Notes: generated from the letters alone by a model not told the origin. DNA of 64,000 bases from Polynucleobacter sp. MWH-Aus1W21 (GCF_018687275.1 NZ_CP061287.1:1426001-1490000), one strand, 5' to 3'. Positions 18,094 to 25,825 are shown, numbered from the stretch's first letter. Translations and numbers: made by a program.

Positions 18094-18185
18094 GAAAAGC
18101 CTTTGGCAGTAGATCGATTGCTCAGTTTAGTTATGGGATTGATAAGTGTCCAGGCTTAGTTAGAAGCAGCATATGACTAATAGCC

Positions 18186-18202
18186 TGTCGTGTTTCCCGA
18201 CA
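18186..18202. repeat. TGTCG-N7-CGACA palindrome, copy 1
   Basis: TGTCGTGTTTCCCGACA lies two bases downstream of the stop codon of the small basic protein gene at 18205. An identical 17-mer follows the paralogous gene at 63912. It has no T-run, so it is not a standard terminator. Confidence 0.75.
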
Positions 18203-18204
18203 AC

Positions 18205-18396
18205 CTAGGCTTTCCCCGCCCTACTCTTGCGATTTCTTTGCTCAAACTCAATAGCTTCTTCTAATACGGCTTTTTGACGTGCAGCCTCAAGAGCAGCTTC
18301 TTTTTGTTGTTTGATTAAGTGCTTGCCTGTAATCACTTGCCGGTCATTAAGCAGTGACTCTAATGTGGGCTTACTCTTCCCAGGGGAATCTTTCAC
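18205..18396 (-). CDS. Small charged helical protein, paralogue of the 63912 gene
   Basis: A 63-residue, strongly charged protein (KQQKEAALEAARQKAVLEEAIEFEQRNRKSRAGKA) predicted to be mostly alpha-helical or coiled coil. It has no known domain. A near-identical copy begins at the right edge of the window, also directly beside a TGTCG palindrome, which ties it to this family of modules. It might be a small DNA- or protein-binding accessory factor (speculative). Confidence 0.6.
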   Translation of the reverse strand: MKDSPGKSKPTLESLLNDRQVITGKHLIKQQKEAALEAARQKAVLEEAIEFEQRNRKSRAGKA

Positions 18397-18514
18397 GACT
18401 TAATTTCTCTATGATTTCACACAACGTCTTTCTGACCCGGCAAGCCCATATCACTCTAGCTAATGCTGTAAACCTTTGAAATATCAGAGGTTTATGGCTT
18501 AATTATTGGGCAGA

Positions 18515-18528
18515 ATTTCCTAGGAAAT
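18515..18528. promoter_or_regulatory. Operator-like palindrome before the VbhA-Fic pair
   Basis: ATTTCC-TAGG-AAAT is a perfect 14-bp palindrome 27 bp upstream of the antitoxin start and just before a TAAAAT -10-like sequence. Toxin-antitoxin operons are usually self-repressed at such sites. A second hairpin, TAAACCTTTGA..TCAGAGGTTTA, lies upstream near 18470-18493. Confidence 0.45.
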
Positions 18529-18555
18529 CAGCCCCAAATCCACTAAAATAGAACT

Positions 18556-18753
18556 ATGCCAACTAAGTTTGCTTCACAATCTCAAGTCCGCCAATACAAC
18601 GTTTCTAACGCTGTGGCTTCTGCTCGGATTGAAGGTATTGTTCCAACTAAGCAGTTAGAGCAAAACCTCACTGATTACGTTGCTGGTAAAAAGAGTATTA
18701 CGCAAATACTGGAAGAAACTAAACAACGTTATGTCACGCTACGACGCGGATGA
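18556..18753 (+). CDS. VbhA-type antitoxin of a Fic toxin
   Basis: A 65-residue protein with the class I Fic inhibitory motif (S/T)xxxE(G/N), here SARIEG at about residues 22-27, and the VbhA-like C-terminal half (LTDYVAGKKSITQILEETKQRYV). In this family the motif's Glu blocks ATP in the Fic active site. It overlaps the downstream fic gene by 23 bp, the usual arrangement of such pairs. Confidence 0.85.
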   Translation: MPTKFASQSQVRQYNVSNAVASARIEGIVPTKQLEQNLTDYVAGKKSITQILEETKQRYVTLRRG

Positions 18754-19324
18754 CACTTACTGCTATTCAGGTACAGACGTACTTCGCAACAAAGCAGAAA
18801 TAACTAACGCACAAGATTTAGACGCCTATGAAGGTGAGCTATCTACTTTGCGCTCAATTGAAATTCTAGAGAGGCCCATAGCAGGTCAATTTGACCTTGC
18901 TCATCTTCAGCGTATTCATTTGGCACTCTTTCAGGACGTATATGACTGGGCCGGCAAGATTCGCACAGTAGATATTAGTCGTGGCAATAGTCGTTTTGCC
19001 AATGTGCGGTTCATTGAGTCAGCAGCAAGCGATATCTTTAACAGACTGGCTCGCGAAAACTGGCTCAAAGGCTTTGATGCCGACTCCCTATCAAAAAGAT
19101 TAGCTCACTATTTATCAGAGATAAACGCCCTTCACCCTTTTCGGGAAGGAAATGGTCGCGTACAACGGATATTCATCTCCCAGCTTAGTCAATCAGCTGG
19201 ATTTCAGCTTAACTACTCCGATCTGGAGCAGGAGCAAATTTATCAAGCAATGGAATTGGCCTTTAATGGCGATGAAGCTATTCTTGCCAATTTGATATCC
19301 GAGCGCCTGGATCGAAATGAATAG
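18731..19324 (+). CDS. Fic-domain AMP-transferase toxin
   Basis: A 197-residue Fic protein starting at the ATG that overlaps the antitoxin gene (MSRYDADDTYCY). The Fic motif is complete: HPFREGNGR, catalytic His near residue 140, preceded by an upstream flap (NSRFANVRFI). Related toxins adenylylate targets such as type II topoisomerases and are held in check by the VbhA partner. No C-terminal secretion domain is present, so it is a stand-alone toxin. The cognate antitoxin is intact, so the pair is likely active, and it may stabilise the module. Confidence 0.9.
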   Translation: MSRYDADDTYCYSGTDVLRNKAEITNAQDLDAYEGELSTLRSIEILERPIAGQFDLAHLQRIHLALFQDVYDWAGKIRTVDISRGNSRFANVRFIESAASDIFNRLARENWLKGFDADSLSKRLAHYLSEINALHPFREGNGRVQRIFISQLSQSAGFQLNYSDLEQEQIYQAMELAFNGDEAILANLISERLDRNE

Positions 19325-19373
19325 GTTTGAGCAATTTACTGACCTGTCTAAGCCAATTAGACCTCTTTAAGAT

Positions 19374-19409
19374 CGTTGGTCGCGAGTTCGAATCTCGCCC
19401 GACCCACCA
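19374..19409 (+). repeat. tRNA-Lys 3'-end fragment, attachment-site scar 2 (shorter)
   Basis: Identical to the other scars from CGTTGGT through the T-arm to CCA, but upstream of that it differs (CTCTTTAAGAT instead of CTTTTAATC). Either the junction is older and decayed, or crossover occurred a few bases later. It lies 49 bp after the fic stop codon. Confidence 0.8.
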
Positions 19410-19418
19410 GTTATATCG

Positions 19419-19448
19419 AGGGATCACAGCAATGTGGTCCCTTTTCTT
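19419..19448 (+). terminator. Intrinsic terminator after scar 2
   Basis: GGGATCACA pairs with TGTGGTCCC around GCAA, followed by TTTTCTTTT. A nearly identical hairpin follows scar 3 at 23841, while scars 1 and 4 carry a different hairpin. Confidence 0.8.
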
Positions 19449-19537
19449 TTGGTTGAATGGAATGTGTTGGTGACTGCTTAGGTTCAATAGGTGATCCATT
19501 GGACCGTGAGCGACTATGAGCGTCTCAAGGGGCTTGC

Positions 19538-19590
19538 AAGTGTCGTGTTTCGAGACACTTAAACACGTGGTTTGTCGGGTAAACCGACAA
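19538..19590. repeat. Paired palindromes at module left end, copy 1
   Basis: Two dyads lie close together: AAGTGTC..GACACTT (19538-19560, loop GTGTTTCGA) and TTGTCGG-GTAAA-CCGACAA (19572-19590). The same pair, in order or inverted, recurs at 35044-35125 and 50449-50487, and partly at 23966-24003. Confidence 0.75.
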
Positions 19591-19599
19591 ATCATGGAT

Positions 19600-20001
19600 T
19601 TATGTCATATGCTCACAGCAGGTCTCTAGCCACCCCTTCTGCCTTGCTAATTCATAAGCATAATGAAAGCGCTTCTTAAACTCAGCTCTCTTAAGACATT
19701 GTCTACCGGCGTCAATGCACTTTTCTAAAGTCCATGTTGCGGGCACGGCGGGTTTTCTTTTGAAACCCTTGATATGAGTTGTGCATTTAGTGAGCCAGCC
19801 CCTTTTGATGGCTTTTGCATAACTGACGGGACTCTTTTTTTCCCAGTCTACTCTAGTTGTGAAATGAGCAGCCTCTTCTATACAACGCTCAAGCGTCCAA
19901 TAACTCTCTTCTGTAACTGATTGATTCAAACACCAGTTTCTCACTGGTGTTGTCGTCCTAAATTGCTTGAAAAGAGGTACTTGGGAAATTTGAGCTTGCA
20001 T
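19600..20001 (-). CDS. Protein with two WTxExC repeats, putative DNA-binding
   Basis: A 133-residue protein with two tandem copies of a roughly 45-residue unit: (Y/T)WTLExCI...A...F/W..K......AY..A...GWL..C..H. Such units occur in phage and endonuclease-associated proteins and in stand-alone small proteins, where they probably bind DNA or RNA. That function is inferred from the family pattern, not demonstrated. It is alone on its strand, between an att-end repeat and ttdB. Confidence 0.6.
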   Translation of the reverse strand: MQAQISQVPLFKQFRTTTPVRNWCLNQSVTEESYWTLERCIEEAAHFTTRVDWEKKSPVSYAKAIKRGWLTKCTTHIKGFKRKPAVPATWTLEKCIDAGRQCLKRAEFKKRFHYAYELARQKGWLETCCEHMT

Positions 20002-20078
20002 CGATGTCTCCTACCAATTTAATCATTTCAACTAATGACGCAGGACATTTAAGGAACTGCGTCATCATTTTGATGCTA

Positions 20079-20687
20079 TTACTTGATAAAACGAATCTTC
20101 TCGTTAATCTTGCTGAGAATTGGACCCTTCTTAGCATTGAAGACCTTCTTGTTTTCTTCAATGAGATTCTTGCCCTTGGTATCAATCGAGATAATTAGTG
20201 GGCCAAATTCTTTAACTCGGTTTACCCAAAGCGTTTCAGGCATACCCAAGTCTTTCCACTGGGCATCTTCGATTTTCTCAACCTTAGTAGCCGCTAAGAC
20301 TGCACAGCCGCCTGGGAAAATCGCATGAACTGCCTTATTTTCAACACAGCCTTCCTGCGTTTCAATACCCATACCGCCCTTGCCAACAATTAACTTAACG
20401 CCGGTTTGTTTGATGAATTCTTTTTCAAACTTCTCCATACGCATTGAAGTAGTTGGTCCAATAGAAACCATTTCGTATTCACCATCTTCCTTTTGACGAA
20501 CAATGGGGCCAGCATGAAAAATAGCGCCGCCCTTTAAGTCGACCGGTAACTCACGACCTAACTCAATTAAGCGGCGATGTGCAACATCACGACACGTCAC
20601 CAAGGTTCCAGTAAGGTAAACAACATCACCGATGTTTAATGCTTCTAAATCTTCGTCTTTAATGGGTGTTTGTAGAATTTTCTTCAC
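20079..20687 (-). CDS. ttdB: L(+)-tartrate dehydratase beta subunit
   Basis: A 202-residue subunit of the iron-sulfur tartrate dehydratase that converts L-tartrate to oxaloacetate. It is nearly collinear with E. coli TtdB (MKKIL-TPIK..., GDVVYLTGTLVTCRDVAHRRLIELGR, GPTTSMRMEKFE, VGKGGMG, GMPETLWVNRVKEFGPLI). The gene overlaps ttdA by 4 bp. Class I fumarase beta-type proteins are close relatives, but length and motifs fit TtdB better, and the stand-alone two-subunit layout agrees. Confidence 0.9.
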   Translation of the reverse strand: MKKILQTPIKDEDLEALNIGDVVYLTGTLVTCRDVAHRRLIELGRELPVDLKGGAIFHAGPIVRQKEDGEYEMVSIGPTTSMRMEKFEKEFIKQTGVKLIVGKGGMGIETQEGCVENKAVHAIFPGGCAVLAATKVEKIEDAQWKDLGMPETLWVNRVKEFGPLIISIDTKGKNLIEENKKVFNAKKGPILSKINEKIRFIK

Positions 20688-21604
20688 AGCTTGAATCCTT
20701 CGTGGGAAATGATTTCATAGGACATATCGGCATTAATCTTGATCTTGCCACGGCGATGTGCCCAGCAACCGGTAGATACCGCTACACCGATGGTCGATGG
20801 ATGACGAGCCGATGACTCAATGTTCACACCCATCACACTATTAGCTCCAGTCAAACCTTGTGGGCCAAGACCCAGCTCATTAAGACCTTCTGTTAACAAC
20901 TCTTCCATCAATGCGGCATTCTCATTAGGATGGCTTGAAGTGACTGGACGCAAAATGGCTTTCTTAGATAAGCGAGCAGCGGTCTCAGCCGAAGTGGATA
21001 CACCCACCCCAACCAATAATGGTGGGCATGCGTTTACACCACGAGAAGTAATGACATCAAATACAAACTCTGCAACGCCTTCATATCCTTGTCCTGGCAT
21101 CAGTACTTTTGCGGCGCCTGGCAATGTACAACCACCGCCAGCCATGTAAACGTCAACGATGCAATGATCAGCACCGGGAATGATTTCCCAATCGAGCCAA
21201 GGAATTTTGGATCCAGTATTGGTGCCGGTATTTTTCTCTTCAAAGGTTTCTACTGCGTTGTGACGCAATGGACCTTCTTTGGTAGCCCCCTTAGTAGCAT
21301 TGAGCAAAATATCCTCTAGCTCACCCAATAATGGGAAATTTGAGCCTGCAGATAAGAAGTATTGAATTACTCCAGTATCTTGGCAACTTGGACGATCGAG
21401 CTTATCTGCGAGCTCTTGGTTCTCTCGCATAGACTCAAAAACTTCTTTAGCCAAGAAGTTCACTTCCTTGCTACGTAACTCACCTAGTTTAGTAGTTACA
21501 TCAGTTGGTAATCGCTTGCCAATATAAGAGGTGAACCTGGATAAAACATGAGTGAGATCTGCAACAGCAGCTTCTTTATCTACGACGGATGATTGCTTAT
21601 TCAC
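20684..21604 (-). CDS. ttdA: L(+)-tartrate dehydratase alpha subunit
   Basis: A 306-residue [4Fe-4S] subunit partnered with TtdB. The cluster-ligand cysteines are in RPSCQDTG, GGGCTLPG and STGCWAHRRG. Other signatures are NTGSKIPWLDW and ARHPSTIGVAVSTG. Translation starts at GTG (21604) with GGAGT five bases upstream. Order ttdA-ttdB as in E. coli. Upstream on the same strand is a tricarboxylate-type binding protein, suggesting uptake and breakdown of tartrate or a related hydroxy-acid. Confidence 0.92.
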   Translation of the reverse strand: MNKQSSVVDKEAAVADLTHVLSRFTSYIGKRLPTDVTTKLGELRSKEVNFLAKEVFESMRENQELADKLDRPSCQDTGVIQYFLSAGSNFPLLGELEDILLNATKGATKEGPLRHNAVETFEEKNTGTNTGSKIPWLDWEIIPGADHCIVDVYMAGGGCTLPGAAKVLMPGQGYEGVAEFVFDVITSRGVNACPPLLVGVGVSTSAETAARLSKKAILRPVTSSHPNENAALMEELLTEGLNELGLGPQGLTGANSVMGVNIESSARHPSTIGVAVSTGCWAHRRGKIKINADMSYEIISHEGFKL

Positions 21605-21631
21605 GAGTAACTCCTTTGATGTGAATGCTGG

Positions 21632-22600
21632 TTATTCGATTGCTAGTTTGGCCGCCTTGGCAAGACTAGAAAACTTAGCTGTTTCTTCGGAAATTTGCTT
21701 TGCCATCTGCGCTTGTGTATTGCCCACTGGTTCTGCGCCGATATCAAACATCTGCTTCTTAAATTCGGGTGAGTTAATGATTTTGACGATTTCAGTATTC
21801 AGTCTGGCAGTAATGTCTTTAGGCGTTGCCGCAGGTGCAAGCAATCCAAACCAAGTGCCAATATCCATATTGACTCCTGACTCTTTCATGGTTGGCACAC
21901 CTGGTAATGTAGAGGAACGCTTAGCTGTTGTTACTGCTAAAGGACGCAATTTCTTCTCTTTAATAAATGGCAAAACTGGAGTAATGGTGTCAAAAGACAT
22001 GGTTACCTGACCGCCTAATAAATCAGTTGCCAATGGGGCGGACCCCTTGTATGGAACATGAAGGATTTCAGTGTCAGTCAACATCTGGAACTGCGTGCCA
22101 ATCATGTGCTGAGCAGTGCCATTACCGTTGGAACCATAGGAGAGTGAATCAGGTTTTGCTTTAGCCGCTGCCACTACATCCTTAACTGTCTTGTATGGCG
22201 ACGCTTCGGAGACAACCATAATGTTTGGCACTAAAGCGACTGTAGTAATTGGGGCGAAATCTTTTTCAAAGCTATAAGGTAGTGTTTTGTATACAGATGG
22301 CGCAATCGTGTGATGTACAGCGCCCATGAATAAGGTGTAGCCATCAGGAGCTGACTTTGCTGCTAAACCAGCGCCAAGCGTTGCGCCTGCACCAGGTTTG
22401 TTATCAACGATCACTGACTGACCCAATACTGGGCCTAACTTTTGGGCCACTGCGCGAGCTAGAACATCGGTTGTTCCTCCTGGAGGAAATGGCACGATGA
22501 TGGTGATTGTTTTGGTTGGATATGACTGGGCACATACAGACCCCACAACTCCGCACAACAATAAACTTACTAGGCTATTTTTTATTACCTTTTTAAACAT
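21632..22600 (-). CDS. Bug/TctC-type periplasmic solute-binding protein
   Basis: A 322-residue tripartite-tricarboxylate binding protein with a signal peptide (SLVSLLLCGVVGSVCAQ) and the family hallmarks YPTKTITIIVPFPPGG, VDNKPGAGATLG and GYTLFMG. The start at 22600 has a strong GGAGGGG; an upstream ATG at 22627 is less likely. Such proteins are very abundant in Burkholderiales, often without their own TctAB membrane genes, as here. It is first in an operon with ttdAB and probably binds tartrate or a similar dicarboxylate (inference). Confidence 0.88.
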   Translation of the reverse strand: MFKKVIKNSLVSLLLCGVVGSVCAQSYPTKTITIIVPFPPGGTTDVLARAVAQKLGPVLGQSVIVDNKPGAGATLGAGLAAKSAPDGYTLFMGAVHHTIAPSVYKTLPYSFEKDFAPITTVALVPNIMVVSEASPYKTVKDVVAAAKAKPDSLSYGSNGNGTAQHMIGTQFQMLTDTEILHVPYKGSAPLATDLLGGQVTMSFDTITPVLPFIKEKKLRPLAVTTAKRSSTLPGVPTMKESGVNMDIGTWFGLLAPAATPKDITARLNTEIVKIINSPEFKKQMFDIGAEPVGNTQAQMAKQISEETAKFSSLAKAAKLAIE

Positions 22601-22689
22601 CTCGTCCCCTCCCTTGGTGAACTCCATTTACCTATTGGCTATAGGAATGTAAGAACTATAGGATTGAGTAGCACTTAAAAATCATGTAT

Positions 22690-22712
22690 AAAGTTAAATT
22701 ATTGTTAACTTT
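22690..22712. promoter_or_regulatory. LysR-type operator between lysR and the ttd operon
   Basis: AAAGTTAA and TTAACTTT form a perfect 8-bp inverted repeat with a 7-nt spacer, ending 11 bp before the LysR gene start, in the divergent promoter region. This is the expected location and shape of a LysR autoregulatory site. Two direct CTATAGG repeats (about 22636-22660) lie nearer the ttd side. Confidence 0.65.
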
Positions 22713-22723
22713 TAATTAATAAT

Positions 22724-23641
22724 ATGATCAAAGGCGTTAATCCTGCTGATTTAGGATTCTTTTCTGCTCTTGCCTCCTCTGGCAGCCTTGGGTCTGCTGG
22801 TCGCGAGCTTGGCATTACGACTGCGGCAGTCAGCAAACGACTCGCCCAGATTGAGGGGCGATTAGGTCTAAGCTTGGTTAATAGGACCACCCGCAGAATG
22901 AGCCTCACCCCTGAAGGCGAAGTGTATCTAGAGCATGCCCGAAAGATTCTTAGTGAAATCGAAGATATGGAACATGTTCTTTGGGGCTCAACACAAACTC
23001 CGAAAGGATTATTGAGAGTTAATGCGACGCTAGGCTTTGGAAGATCGCAGATCGCCCCACTCATATCCGAATTCGTCAAAAAATATCCGCAAGTCGATAT
23101 ACAACTCCAGCTCTCAGTGAGTCCACCCCCTATAGCAGATGACTTATACGATGTGTGCTTTCGGTTTGGGCATCCACCCGACTCAAGGGCTATCGCTAGA
23201 CTTATTGCCCCTAATAAAAGAATACTAGTAGCCTCACCTAATTATTTAAAAATACACGGTGAACCCAGCACGCCTAATGATTTGATAAAACACAATTGCA
23301 TCGGCATTAGACAAGGTGATGAGGCTTATGGCTTATGGCGTTTTGCTAAGAGCAAGACCAGAAATCAAAATGAGCCTACTGAAGATATCAAAATTCGAGG
23401 AAATCTAACCACCAATGATGGCGAGATTGCAGTGAACTGGGCTTTGGATGGGCAAGGCATTTTGCTGCGTGCCGAATGGGATGTAGCTAGATACATCAAG
23501 AGTGGACGCTTGGTGCACATACTTGAAAACTATCACACTCCAGATGCCGATATTTATGCTGTTTATTCTCAACGGCACAAGGCATCAGCCAGAGTTAGCG
23601 CCTTGATTGAGTTTGTGACAATTTCACTAAGTAAGCAATAA
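22724..23641 (+). CDS. LysR family transcriptional regulator of the ttd operon
   Basis: A 305-residue LysR protein: N-terminal winged helix-turn-helix (LGFFSALASSGSLGSAGRELGITTAAVSKRLAQIEGRLG, about 8-50) and a periplasmic-binding-like effector domain. Transcribed divergently from the tartrate operon across a 123-bp gap with a palindromic site, so it very probably controls it with tartrate as effector (inference). It is the last gene before the module right end at 23646. Confidence 0.88.
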   Translation: MIKGVNPADLGFFSALASSGSLGSAGRELGITTAAVSKRLAQIEGRLGLSLVNRTTRRMSLTPEGEVYLEHARKILSEIEDMEHVLWGSTQTPKGLLRVNATLGFGRSQIAPLISEFVKKYPQVDIQLQLSVSPPPIADDLYDVCFRFGHPPDSRAIARLIAPNKRILVASPNYLKIHGEPSTPNDLIKHNCIGIRQGDEAYGLWRFAKSKTRNQNEPTEDIKIRGNLTTNDGEIAVNWALDGQGILLRAEWDVARYIKSGRLVHILENYHTPDADIYAVYSQRHKASARVSALIEFVTISLSKQ

Positions 23642-23645
23642 CCGC

Positions 23646-23788
23646 TATTTAAAGTAATGTCCAAAAGTTTGAAATCCGATCTACAGATTCGAACTTTGCG
23701 CCAAAAAGCAATCGCACAGTCAATCGCACAGTCATTTTTTGGTCGCTCAAACCCTTATGATATATAGGTTTTTTAACACCCACGACTT
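23646..23788. repeat. Conserved module right end with tandem 12-bp repeats, copy 2
   Basis: This is near-identical to 16430-16571, including two tandem CAATCGCACAGT units (23709-23732), the TATATAGG stretch and the CACGACTT just before the tRNA scar. No integrase gene flanks this copy; the neighbour is the LysR gene. The 23642-24030 gap otherwise holds only the scar, its terminator and a left-end repeat. Confidence 0.75.
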
Positions 23789-23833
23789 CTTTTAATCCGT
23801 TGGTCGCGAGTTCGAATCTCGCCCGACCCACCA
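23789..23833 (+). repeat. tRNA-Lys(UUU) 3'-half fragment, attachment-site scar 3
   Basis: The same 45 bases as at 16572 and 62967, from CTTTTAA to CCA. There is no tRNA 5' half upstream. It marks the boundary between the tartrate module and the 39-kb metal/plasmid-like module. Confidence 0.88.
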
Positions 23834-23840
23834 GTTATAC

Positions 23841-23869
23841 AAAGGGATCACAGCAATGTGGTCCCTTTT
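23841..23869 (+). terminator. Intrinsic terminator after scar 3
   Basis: AAAGGGATCACA pairs with TGTGGTCCCTTT around GCAA, followed by TTTC. Same hairpin type as after scar 2. Confidence 0.8.
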
Positions 23870-23879
23870 CTTTTGGCTA

Positions 23880-24048
23880 GATGGAATGCGGTGGTCACTG
23901 TGGGGATTCAATAGAAGATCTATTGGACGTTTCGAGTGGGGATGGTGGACGCTAAAGTGAGACTGAGCGTCTCGAAACGGGATGGTTGTCGGGTTAACCG
24001 ACATTTCATATGTGGATAGTTGGGTGACCGTTAACGACCCAAAGCCTT
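23880..24048. repeat. Module left-end repeat with TGTCG palindrome, copy 2
   Basis: Resembles 19449-19595 in sequence and order (GATGGAATG, TTCAATAG, GAGCGTCTCG) and holds the palindrome TGTCGGGTTAACCGACA at 23987-24003. The tail GTTAACGACCCAAAGCC is shared with the 35130-35170 and 50495-50530 regions. It overlaps the 3' end of the next minus-strand gene. Confidence 0.7.
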
Positions 24049-24369
24049 GTCTAAACAATCTGACATAAATTGCACATACTTTATTGCCAGCTTAGTAGGG
24101 ATAACGGATTTTTTACGAGCATCTGTTTTGTCTGCAAGCAACTTTACGTAACCAAGTGTCACCAAATTCTTCAATCTCCCATGTAAAGTAGCCTGGGAGC
24201 CATATTGCTGAAGAGAAATAAGATCGCCTACCAATAAGGGGATCTTTCGCGAGTCTTGCTGCATGATGTATTCAAGTAACTGAATTTCAAGGCAATCTAA
24301 AGCGCGACCTGGATTCATACGATCAAGTGCATCAATCAGATTTAAAAAGCGAATATAGGCATTTGACAT
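24031..24369 (-). CDS. Winged-helix (MarR-like) DNA-binding protein
   Basis: A 112-residue protein whose middle part reads like a winged helix: LQYGSQATLHGRLKNLVTLGYVKLLADKTDARKKSVIPT has the MarR recognition helix and a wing (DKTDARKK). It is shorter than typical MarR proteins. It is divergent from the small genes and FixJ regulator that follow, so it may control them (inference). No ligand is apparent. Confidence 0.65.
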   Translation of the reverse strand: MSNAYIRFLNLIDALDRMNPGRALDCLEIQLLEYIMQQDSRKIPLLVGDLISLQQYGSQATLHGRLKNLVTLGYVKLLADKTDARKKSVIPTKLAIKYVQFMSDCLDKALGR

Positions 24370-24527
24370 CTATGAATAGTAAGCAATCCCAGGACTACAT
24401 TCATTGATCATCGTCAAGCCAAACCAAGGCTCCCTTTGAGTACTCTTTTAATTTTGCGGCAGTGCATTATAAAAAATTAGAACCAATTCTCATAGTCTGG
24501 GCGTATAGTTATTTTTAAGGGGAATAG

Positions 24528-24725
24528 ATGAAGCGGATTGTAGATATCTACCGAAAAGAGCAAAGGGACCAAGTTCTCTGGACTTACATCGTCTCTCTAG
24601 GCGGAGATGGTTCTCACCCGGGTCTTGAAGACTTTAAAAAAGAAGCTTTACGATTAGCCGTTATGGATAAACGTGGCTCACTTGCAAACTTAGATGCTTA
24701 TGTCCATCTTGAAATCATCAAATAA
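24528..24725 (+). CDS. Small protein of unknown function
   Basis: A 65-residue protein (MKRIVDIYRKEQRDQVLWTYIV...) with a good ribosome-binding site (AAGGGG) before the ATG. It lies two bases upstream of the next gene and so is probably coupled with it and with the FixJ regulator. No family is recognised. Confidence 0.6.
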   Translation: MKRIVDIYRKEQRDQVLWTYIVSLGGDGSHPGLEDFKKEALRLAVMDKRGSLANLDAYVHLEIIK

Positions 24726-24727
24726 CC

Positions 24728-25084
24728 ATGGGTAATAGCACATTACACGCGATCGCTATTGACGAGCTTCGCCACTCAAATCCAGAGTTTTATCGAGAGT
24801 ATTGCCTACTCATTGAGGGGATTAGCAATCAAATTCGAGAGTTAGCCAAAAATCAAGCTGATCATTTAGATTACAGTAGTTTTACCGAAAGCTATGATCG
24901 AGCTAGCCATGAGCCGGTATTGCAAGTGGTCATTGGAATTCAAAAGACAGAGTTGTACATTCATATCTATATCCACAAAGACAATTACTTTGTTATTGGA
25001 CAATCTGGCAGTGGAAAAATTGCCATAAATGCTCAAGAGGCGCTAGCACTTGTAGCGCAAAAGATAAAAGCGACTAAAAAATGA
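24728..25084 (+). CDS. Protein of unknown function upstream of a FixJ-type regulator
   Basis: A 118-residue soluble protein. The C-terminal part (VLQVVIGIQKTELYIHIYIHKDNYFVIG) looks like beta-strands and the rest helical. Its stop overlaps the next start by 4 bp (ATGA). No known domain was seen; an input or antagonist of the response regulator is possible but unproven. Confidence 0.6.
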   Translation: MGNSTLHAIAIDELRHSNPEFYREYCLLIEGISNQIRELAKNQADHLDYSSFTESYDRASHEPVLQVVIGIQKTELYIHIYIHKDNYFVIGQSGSGKIAINAQEALALVAQKIKATKK

Positions 25085-25764
25085 ACTGGCAACGAACAAT
25101 GCTTAATAAACCCAACTCCTCTCCTCCGGGAAAAGGCGGTGTGGTGTATGTCGTTGATGATGATGAAGCGATTCGAGATTCCCTGGCTCTACTACTTAAT
25201 GCCTATGGTTTTAGGGTCAGCCCTTATGAAAGTGCTGAGAGATTCTTGCAATCACTAGCTGCTAGTGATCCACAATCTTTGGGCTGTGCTTTAGTAGATA
25301 TTCACCTTGGCGGCATGTCTGGAATCGAACTTCAAGAAACGCTTCTAAATATGGATCTTAATATTCCCATTGCGTTTATTACTGGCCATGGGGAGATCAC
25401 CACTGCGGTAAATGCACTTAAAAAAGGAGCTGTAGACTTTATTCAAAAACCGATCAATGAAGAGATTCTTATTGGCTTAATCAATGAAATGCTATCAAAG
25501 GCTTATCTTAGTAAAGAACAATCTACGGAGCTCAAAGAGATCAAAGAGAGATTTAGACTTCTAACCCAAAGAGAAGTTGATGTGCTTGATCGCATTGTTG
25601 CTGGCAGGATTAATAAGGAAGTTGGCATGGACTTAGGTATTTCAATTAAAACCGTAGAAGCGCATCGAGCGAACCTCATGGAAAAGCTTAAGGTAAATCG
25701 TGCGGCTAAGCTACTTCAGTTAACCTTGAGATATCGAGAGGCTAAGGCTAAAGGACTTATTTAA
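25081..25764 (+). CDS. Orphan FixJ/NarL-type response regulator
   Basis: A 227-residue regulator: receiver domain with acidic DDD (26-28), phosphoacceptor Asp73 (LVDIHLGG), switch Thr in ITGHGE and Lys in FIQKP, then a LuxR-type helix-turn-helix (LTQREVDVLDRIVAGRINKEVGMDLGISIKTVEAHRANLMEKL). The receiver is FixJ-like. There is no histidine kinase nearby; the only kinase in the window is NarX. It ends just before a decayed module end at 25772. Confidence 0.85.
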   Translation: MNWQRTMLNKPNSSPPGKGGVVYVVDDDEAIRDSLALLLNAYGFRVSPYESAERFLQSLAASDPQSLGCALVDIHLGGMSGIELQETLLNMDLNIPIAFITGHGEITTAVNALKKGAVDFIQKPINEEILIGLINEMLSKAYLSKEQSTELKEIKERFRLLTQREVDVLDRIVAGRINKEVGMDLGISIKTVEAHRANLMEKLKVNRAAKLLQLTLRYREAKAKGLI

Positions 25765-25771
25765 TGGGAAC

Positions 25772-25825
25772 CGTTACTTAAAGTAACGCTCAAAAGTTTG
25801 GTATCCGGCCTAGAGATTCGAACTA
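25772..25825. repeat. Decayed module right end without tRNA scar
   Basis: The CGTTACTT-A-AAGTAACG palindrome is followed by CTCAAAAGTTTGGTATCCGG and GAGATTCGAACT, the outer part of the module ends at 16442 and 23658. The tandem repeats and tRNA core are missing; the coding region starts instead. This suggests an older module joint inside the 39-kb segment. Confidence 0.6.

Noticed and set aside
23649..23831. Open reading frame beginning MGRARFELATNGL on the minus strand (also near 62733-63008, 23792-24058 and 19278-19595)
   Set aside because: These translate the antisense of the tRNA scars and flanking terminators, a common artefact; no ribosome site and no independent conservation.
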